Origin: an uncultured Collinsella sp.
GTDB lineage: Bacteria; Actinomycetota; Coriobacteriia; Coriobacteriales; Coriobacteriaceae
Reading direction: 5' to 3'
Length of the DNA stretch: 20,474 nucleotides
Assembly: GCA_900752215.1 (NCBI GenBank)
Contig: CAADUO010000023.1
Location: forward strand, 1-20,474
The translations under genes and the position numbers were made by a program. Numbering within the stretch: position 1 is the stretch's first letter; each line of letters starts with the position of its first letter. The notes under the pieces were generated by a model that saw only the letters and a program-made list of their open reading frames with translations, was not told where the DNA came from and ran no database searches. This document shows, in pieces, positions 16,521-20,474 of this stretch.

Positions 16521-18386
16521 CTACCTCGTGCGCGGGATACCCAGCACGTCGAGCGCGTTGGCCATAATGGACTGGAACGGCACCGCAGCGGCATCTGAGC
16601 CGCTCGGCGTTCCGTCGAGCGTGATATAGCACAGTACCTTGGGCGATTGTGCCGGTGCAAAGCCCATAAAGGACGACATGTAGTTCTCCTTGAGGTAGCC
16701 GCCGTTCTCGTCGGCACGTTCGGCCGTACCGGTCTTACCCGCCACGTCATAGCCGTCAACCGCGCCGCCAACGCCCGTTCCCTCGGACACGACCGTCTGC
16801 ATGCACGATGTCACCTGGGATGCGGCGTCCTCAGAAATCGCGCGTTCGCCTTCGCCCCAGTCCTTCTCGTCGCCTTTGCTGGACTTATAGAAGTGCGGGG
16901 TCATCATCACGCCGCCGTTGGCGATGCCGCCCACGGCACGCGCGATCTCAATCGGCGAGACGGACAGCGCCTGTCCAAAGCTCATCGAGCCCAGCGTGGC
17001 GCCGTCATACTGGTCACGCTCCTTGACGATGCCCAGGCTCTCGCCCGGAAAATCGACACCGGAGCTGTGACCGATGCCCCACTTGTCCACATAGGCGGCA
17101 AAGTCGTCGGCACCGATCTTGCGCCCCACCAGGACAAAGCCCACATTGGACGAACGGCGCATCATCTCGCGCACATCCATGGTCATGCCATAGTCGCGCT
17201 TGTCGGCATCGGTAACGGTATCGTCGCCCACCTTGATGCTCGCCGGCACCTCAAACGACGTACTCGATCGCACGACGCCCAAGTCGAAGCCGGCGCCCGC
17301 CACGAGCGTCTTAAAGACCGAGCCGGGCTCGTAGGCGTCGGTGACCAGGCGCAAGTTCATATCCTCGGTCTTGGCGTTTTCCAGATCGGTCTGGTCGTAG
17401 GTCGGGTACGAGCAGGCGGCGAGAATTTCACCAGTCGTGGGGTCGGTGACCAAAGCCGAGCCGTTCTTGGCCTTTGTCTTCTCGACAGCCTCCGCCAAAG
17501 CATCCTCAGCCGCTCGCTGCATATTGACGTCGAGCGTCGTCACGATGTCAACGCCGTCGACCGCAGCCACCTTTTTATAGGCACCGCCCGCGATATAGCT
17601 GCCGTCCCTCGCGCGCTCGCGCACGAGGGTACCATTCGTGCCGGTCAGAAGCTTGTTGTATTGCTTTTCGAGACCCGTCAAGCCGTCGTTGTCTACATTC
17701 ACTACACCCAGCACCTGCGATGCCAGATTGCCGTATGGATATACGCGCTTCATGGCCTGCTCAAAAAGCACGCCGGGCAGGTTCTTCTTCTCCAGCGCCG
17801 CAGCATCGTCTTCGTCCACCTGGCGCTTGATATACACCCAGGTGCCATCGGACTCGACGAGCTTGCGGCAGGTCTTTTTATCGATTCCAGTTGCCTTGAC
17901 CAGCGCCGACACCGTCTTGTCAACATCCTCGACAAGCTGCGGGTTCACGGCGATGTTGCGACATTCGACCGACGACGCCAGCACGTTACCGTTGCGGTCG
18001 TAGATGGTGCCGCGTTTGGCATAGAGGGTCTGTGCAAGCAGGCGGCGCGCATCGGCACGCTCGCGCAGTTTATCGGCTTCGACAATTTGATAGTCGGCAA
18101 GGCGAAAGACGCCCAAGCCCAAACCAAGCCCGATGAAGCCCATGACGGCTTTGCGGCGAGGCAGAGGCGTGCCTGTGAGCCATTCGGTCGACGAACTCTT
18201 GCGCGACCTGGTGTTATGCATTTGAGGGCCGTCCGAGCCGCGAAGTCGCGACGCCGGGTCGTTGCCACGGGACTGCCCGGCGTTGTAAGATTGCCGACCC
18301 GTTCCTTGATAACCAGAACGTCCCCGCGACGAGGGACGTCCAGAACCGCGGCCCCCATCGGAACCGCGGCGATAGTCATTTGTCAT
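16521..18386 (-). CDS. ftsI: Septal penicillin-binding protein (FtsI/PBP2B class B transpeptidase)
   Basis: FtsI crosslinks the glycan made by FtsW at the division site. The 621-residue protein has an Arg/Gly/Ser-rich cytoplasmic tail (1-78), one membrane segment at about 80-96, and the class B dimerisation domain (RGTIYDRNGNVLA at 125-137). The transpeptidase domain carries the three active-site motifs: SVFK with nucleophile S356, SSN at 412-414, and KTGT at 551-554. No PASTA repeats follow; the protein ends at ...GIPRTR. Five cysteines (about 143, 173, 325, 528, 586) lie in the extracytoplasmic part. It starts 17 nt after ftsL with a weak ribosome binding site. Position next to ftsL and in one cluster with ftsW supports the septal role over an elongation PBP. 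Confidence 0.95.
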   Translation of the reverse strand: MTNDYRRGSDGGRGSGRPSSRGRSGYQGTGRQSYNAGQSRGNDPASRLRGSDGPQMHNTRSRKSSSTEWLTGTPLPRRKAVMGFIGLGLGLGVFRLADYQIVEADKLRERADARRLLAQTLYAKRGTIYDRNGNVLASSVECRNIAVNPQLVEDVDKTVSALVKATGIDKKTCRKLVESDGTWVYIKRQVDEDDAAALEKKNLPGVLFEQAMKRVYPYGNLASQVLGVVNVDNDGLTGLEKQYNKLLTGTNGTLVRERARDGSYIAGGAYKKVAAVDGVDIVTTLDVNMQRAAEDALAEAVEKTKAKNGSALVTDPTTGEILAACSYPTYDQTDLENAKTEDMNLRLVTDAYEPGSVFKTLVAGAGFDLGVVRSSTSFEVPASIKVGDDTVTDADKRDYGMTMDVREMMRRSSNVGFVLVGRKIGADDFAAYVDKWGIGHSSGVDFPGESLGIVKERDQYDGATLGSMSFGQALSVSPIEIARAVGGIANGGVMMTPHFYKSSKGDEKDWGEGERAISEDAASQVTSCMQTVVSEGTGVGGAVDGYDVAGKTGTAERADENGGYLKENYMSSFMGFAPAQSPKVLCYITLDGTPSGSDAAAVPFQSIMANALDVLGIPRTR

Positions 18387-18403
18387 ACTCAGCTACCGTC
18401 TTG

Positions 18404-18874
18404 CTACTGAGCGGTCGCGGTCGCGTTGGCGCCCGCGGCTGCATCCTGCGAAAAGTCAAGTGTAACGCTCTCGCTGGGCTCCACCATGCCATAAGCGCCC
18501 GCAAGGTCGCGAATGCGCGTGTCGGCGCCATAGACCGAATGCATGACCTCCAAGTCGGAGCTCTCATCGGTCGCCTTTTCGAGCGTGCTGGTAAGCTCGG
18601 CGTTGCTGTTGAGCACCTGGGCCGTGACGCCGGCGAGCGCCACGCGGGCGACGCCGATCGTCATGAAGATAGCCGCAATGATGCAAAACGTTTTAAGAAC
18701 GCTCATGAAAACCGGGCTTACCGCCTGGTTTGCCTGACGGCCCGCGCCCGTGTAGACATCAAAGCGCGGCGTGCGCTGCTCACGGGGAGCAACGGGGGCC
18801 TGCGGCGTCTCACGATAGGCGGGCATGGCGTTCATATCATAGGCGAGTGCTGCGCTTGAAGTGTTGTAGCCCAT
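18404..18874 (-). CDS. ftsL: FtsL-like bitopic division protein
   Basis: FtsL is a small single-pass protein that, with FtsB/DivIC and FtsQ, activates FtsWI. This 156-residue protein has a ~54-residue cytoplasmic N-terminus, a membrane segment at about 55-76 (FMSVLKTFCIIAAIFMTIGV), and a short outer helical region (about 83-130) with a TRIRDLAGAYGMVEP segment resembling the end of the FtsL coiled coil. An Ala/Thr-rich C-terminus follows. The ATG has GGGAGG (18884-18889) nine nt upstream. FtsL sequences are poorly conserved, so the call rests on topology and position between rsmH and ftsI; a DivIC-like protein is the alternative. Confidence 0.75.
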   Translation of the reverse strand: MGYNTSSAALAYDMNAMPAYRETPQAPVAPREQRTPRFDVYTGAGRQANQAVSPVFMSVLKTFCIIAAIFMTIGVARVALAGVTAQVLNSNAELTSTLEKATDESSDLEVMHSVYGADTRIRDLAGAYGMVEPSESVTLDFSQDAAAGANATATAQ

Positions 18875-18964
18875 GATATGCCGCCTCCCATCCCGAGTAC
18901 GTTGGTAGTGTGTTTAAGCTTCGTTTATGGTGCGAGCGGGAGGTCCAATATCGCGCGGTCGCGC

Positions 18965-19930
18965 CTACAGACGCTGCGCCACACGGATTTTGGCTGATCT
19001 CGCCCGAGGGTTGCGCTCAACCTCATCAGGCTGGGCAACCAAGGGTTTGCGGGTGATGACCTTGAGTATCGGCACGTTGCCGCACACGCACACCGGAATC
19101 TCCGGCGGACACGTGCACCCCTGGCTCATCTCCTTAAAGTGGTTCTTTACGATACGGTCCTCGAGCGAGTGATACGAGATGACGCAGATACGTCCGCCCG
19201 GGTTGAGCCACCTGGTGGCGGCATCAAGCCCTCGTTCGAGCACATCGAGCTCGTGATTGACCTCGATGCGAATGGCCTGGAAACTTTTCTTGGCCGGGTG
19301 TCCGCCATGCCGACGAGTGGCAGCCGGGATACCCGCCTTGATGATCTCGACAAATTGGCCGGTGGTTTCGATCGGTTCTTGCTCGCGGCGGCGCACGATC
19401 TCGCGCGCGATCTGCGAGGCGAACTTCTCTTCGCCGTAGACGCGTAGAATCCGGGCGAGGTCGTGTTCGTTATAGGTGTTGATGACCTCAGCTGCGTTTA
19501 AGGTGTTATTACCCGGATCCATCCGCATGTCCAATGGGGCGTCCTCGTTATACGAAAAGCCCCTGCCAGGGATATCGAGTTGCGGTGACGAAACGCCCAA
19601 ATCGAACAGGAAGCCATCGACCCCGGGCACCTCGGCCGAGCAAAGCAGCTCGTCCAAGTCGCCGAAGTTGCCCTTCAGCAGCTGGTGCGGAACGCCGGGA
19701 ACCTCGCGGTCCAGACGGGCGCCAGCGGCCTCGAGGGCCATGTCGTCCTGATCGACGCCGAGCAAAAGGCCCGTCTCCCCCACCTGCGCGGCCATCTTTA
19801 CCGAATGGCCGGCACCGCCAAGAGTGCAATCGCAGACAACGGAGCCGCTCTTTAGCCGCAGCGACTCAAGCACTTCGCCGAGCATGACAGGTTCATGCCG
19901 ATATTCTTGTGTCAAGATCCCACGCTCCAT
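18965..19930 (-). CDS. rsmH: 16S rRNA (cytosine-1402-N4)-methyltransferase RsmH
   Basis: RsmH (MraW) methylates N4 of C1402 in 16S rRNA, at the decoding site, using S-adenosylmethionine. The 321-residue protein has EYRHEPVMLGEVLESL at its start, the SAM motif DCTLGGAGHS, GVDQD, FDLGVSSPQLD, the FSYNEDAPLDMRMD block, KKSFQAIRIEVNHEL, and ISYHSLEDRIVKNHF, all hallmarks of the family. The start is ATG 19930, 20 nt after mraZ, with a poor ribosome binding site. A TTG at 19915, preceded by GGAG at 9 nt, would also give a normal RsmH N-terminus and cannot be ruled out. Confidence 0.96.
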   Translation of the reverse strand: MERGILTQEYRHEPVMLGEVLESLRLKSGSVVCDCTLGGAGHSVKMAAQVGETGLLLGVDQDDMALEAAGARLDREVPGVPHQLLKGNFGDLDELLCSAEVPGVDGFLFDLGVSSPQLDIPGRGFSYNEDAPLDMRMDPGNNTLNAAEVINTYNEHDLARILRVYGEEKFASQIAREIVRRREQEPIETTGQFVEIIKAGIPAATRRHGGHPAKKSFQAIRIEVNHELDVLERGLDAATRWLNPGGRICVISYHSLEDRIVKNHFKEMSQGCTCPPEIPVCVCGNVPILKVITRKPLVAQPDEVERNPRARSAKIRVAQRL

Positions 19931-19950
19931 CCGTTACCCGTGCCTTGCCC

Positions 19951-20385
19951 TTACGAGAAGAAGAGGTCCAGCAGGGCCTCATCGTCATCGTCCTCATCGG
20001 CCGCGGCGCGATCCCAAACCTCAAGGTGGTCGTAGTTGCCCACAACCGTGACCTCGCGGTCGAGGTTCGCCTGCTTGCGGAGAGACTCGGAAAGACCGAT
20101 ACGACCGGCGCTGTCCACGTCCATCGACGTGGTGCGCTTGTTGATCGCCCTCATGAGCTTCTGGTCGTTAATGTCACGCGGGTTAAAACCCTCGTGGCCC
20201 TCACGACCCGCGAAGAGTCCTTCGACCCACTTATCGAAGGCCTCGGCAGAGAACACGTACAGAGCATCGACATCCAGGGCTTTGAACACGCGAACGTGCT
20301 CTCCAAGCTCCTCGCGAAGGGGTGCAGGCAGGGACAGACGACCTTTTGCATCGAGATTGCGCTCGTATGCACCAGTCATTCCCAT
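19951..20385 (-). CDS. mraZ: Transcriptional regulator MraZ
   Basis: MraZ is a DNA-binding protein that in studied bacteria regulates the dcw promoter just upstream of itself. The 144 residues contain two SpoVT/AbrB-like half domains: YERNLDAKGRLSLPAPLREE near 7-26 and DSAGRIGLSESLRK near 91-105. The protein ends in an acidic tail (DEDDDDEALLDLFFS) longer than I expect for the family. The ATG at 20385 has GGGGAGG six nt upstream. A second ATG two codons later is too far from that site. It is the first gene of the cluster, as usual, which suggests autoregulation from the region at the right edge. Confidence 0.95.
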   Translation of the reverse strand: MGMTGAYERNLDAKGRLSLPAPLREELGEHVRVFKALDVDALYVFSAEAFDKWVEGLFAGREGHEGFNPRDINDQKLMRAINKRTTSMDVDSAGRIGLSESLRKQANLDREVTVVGNYDHLEVWDRAAADEDDDDEALLDLFFS

Positions 20386-20474
20386 GTGCGCCCTCCCCTC
20401 GGTTACTCAGATGGCACGTACGCGGGGAACCCCCCCGCCTGTCGACGTCATCAATAATATGGGGAACCGCCCCA
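20386..20474 (-). promoter_or_regulatory. Leader and part of the promoter region of the dcw cluster (cut by the window edge)
   Basis: The minus strand has TATTAT (20454-20459) as a possible -10; its -35 would lie outside the window. Two inverted repeats are visible: TGGGG-5 nt-CCCCA at 20460-20474 and GCGGGG-5 nt-CCCCGC at 20422-20438. The second would form a hairpin in the mraZ leader RNA. The ribosome binding site is GGGGAGGG at 20391-20398. The TGGGG units recall the TGGG-type MraZ box of E. coli, but here they are inverted rather than directly repeated, so I do not call a MraZ operator. Confidence 0.4.

Noticed and set aside
16647..18410. A 587-codon plus-strand open frame opposite ftsI
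   Set aside because: Shadow of ftsI in the complementary frame; no domain, no credible start, and composition typical of antisense frames.
18875..18964. A promoter in the 90-nt rsmH-ftsL gap
   Set aside because: TTGGAC followed by TAAACG at 15-nt spacing is the best pair and is too poor to call.

Overview
The window is a compact, GC-rich stretch of bacterial chromosome in which every supported gene (18 complete, 1 partial) lies on the minus strand. Read from the right edge leftwards, it holds a nearly complete division and cell wall (dcw) cluster followed by a phosphate-uptake operon. Gene content (no ftsA, murB inside the cluster, Gram-positive style FtsQ/FtsL/PBP2), GC content and protein style suggest an actinobacterium, most likely of the Coriobacteriia (Collinsella-like). 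That assignment is inference from recall, not from a database search.

Right to left, 20385 to 4896: mraZ, rsmH, ftsL-like, ftsI, murF, mraY, murD, ftsW, murG, murC, murB, ftsQ, ftsZ. The genes are tightly packed, with many overlaps or gaps under 20 nt. The larger gaps are before ftsL (90 nt), murF (127 nt), murC (97 nt) and ftsZ (199 nt). The ftsZ gap contains three short inverted repeats and may hold its own promoter. A clear intrinsic terminator follows ftsZ at 4841-4869. Together these genes take UDP-MurNAc from its reductase step (MurB), through peptide addition (MurC, MurD, MurF) and lipid I/II synthesis (MraY, MurG), to polymerisation and crosslinking at the septum (FtsW, FtsI). They also supply the ring protein FtsZ and the bitopic scaffold proteins FtsQ and FtsL. 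murE, which usually sits between ftsI and murF, is absent, as is ftsA before ftsZ.

Left part, 4685 to 1: pgeF (peptidoglycan editing factor, YfiH/YlmD family), then pstS, pstC, pstA, pstB and the first 102 codons of phoU, which runs off the left edge. pgeF and pstS share an ATGA overlap, so the wall-editing enzyme appears to be the first gene of the phosphate operon.

I found no mobile element, CRISPR array, tRNA, rRNA, pseudogene or gene of foreign composition. No stretch longer than 300 bases lacks a gene. I do not see a previously undescribed system. The leads worth checking are architectural: the missing murE, the pgeF-pst coupling, the palindrome-rich ftsZ leader, the long basic low-complexity tails on several divisome proteins, and a Glu-to-Gln change at a usual PhoU metal-binding position.
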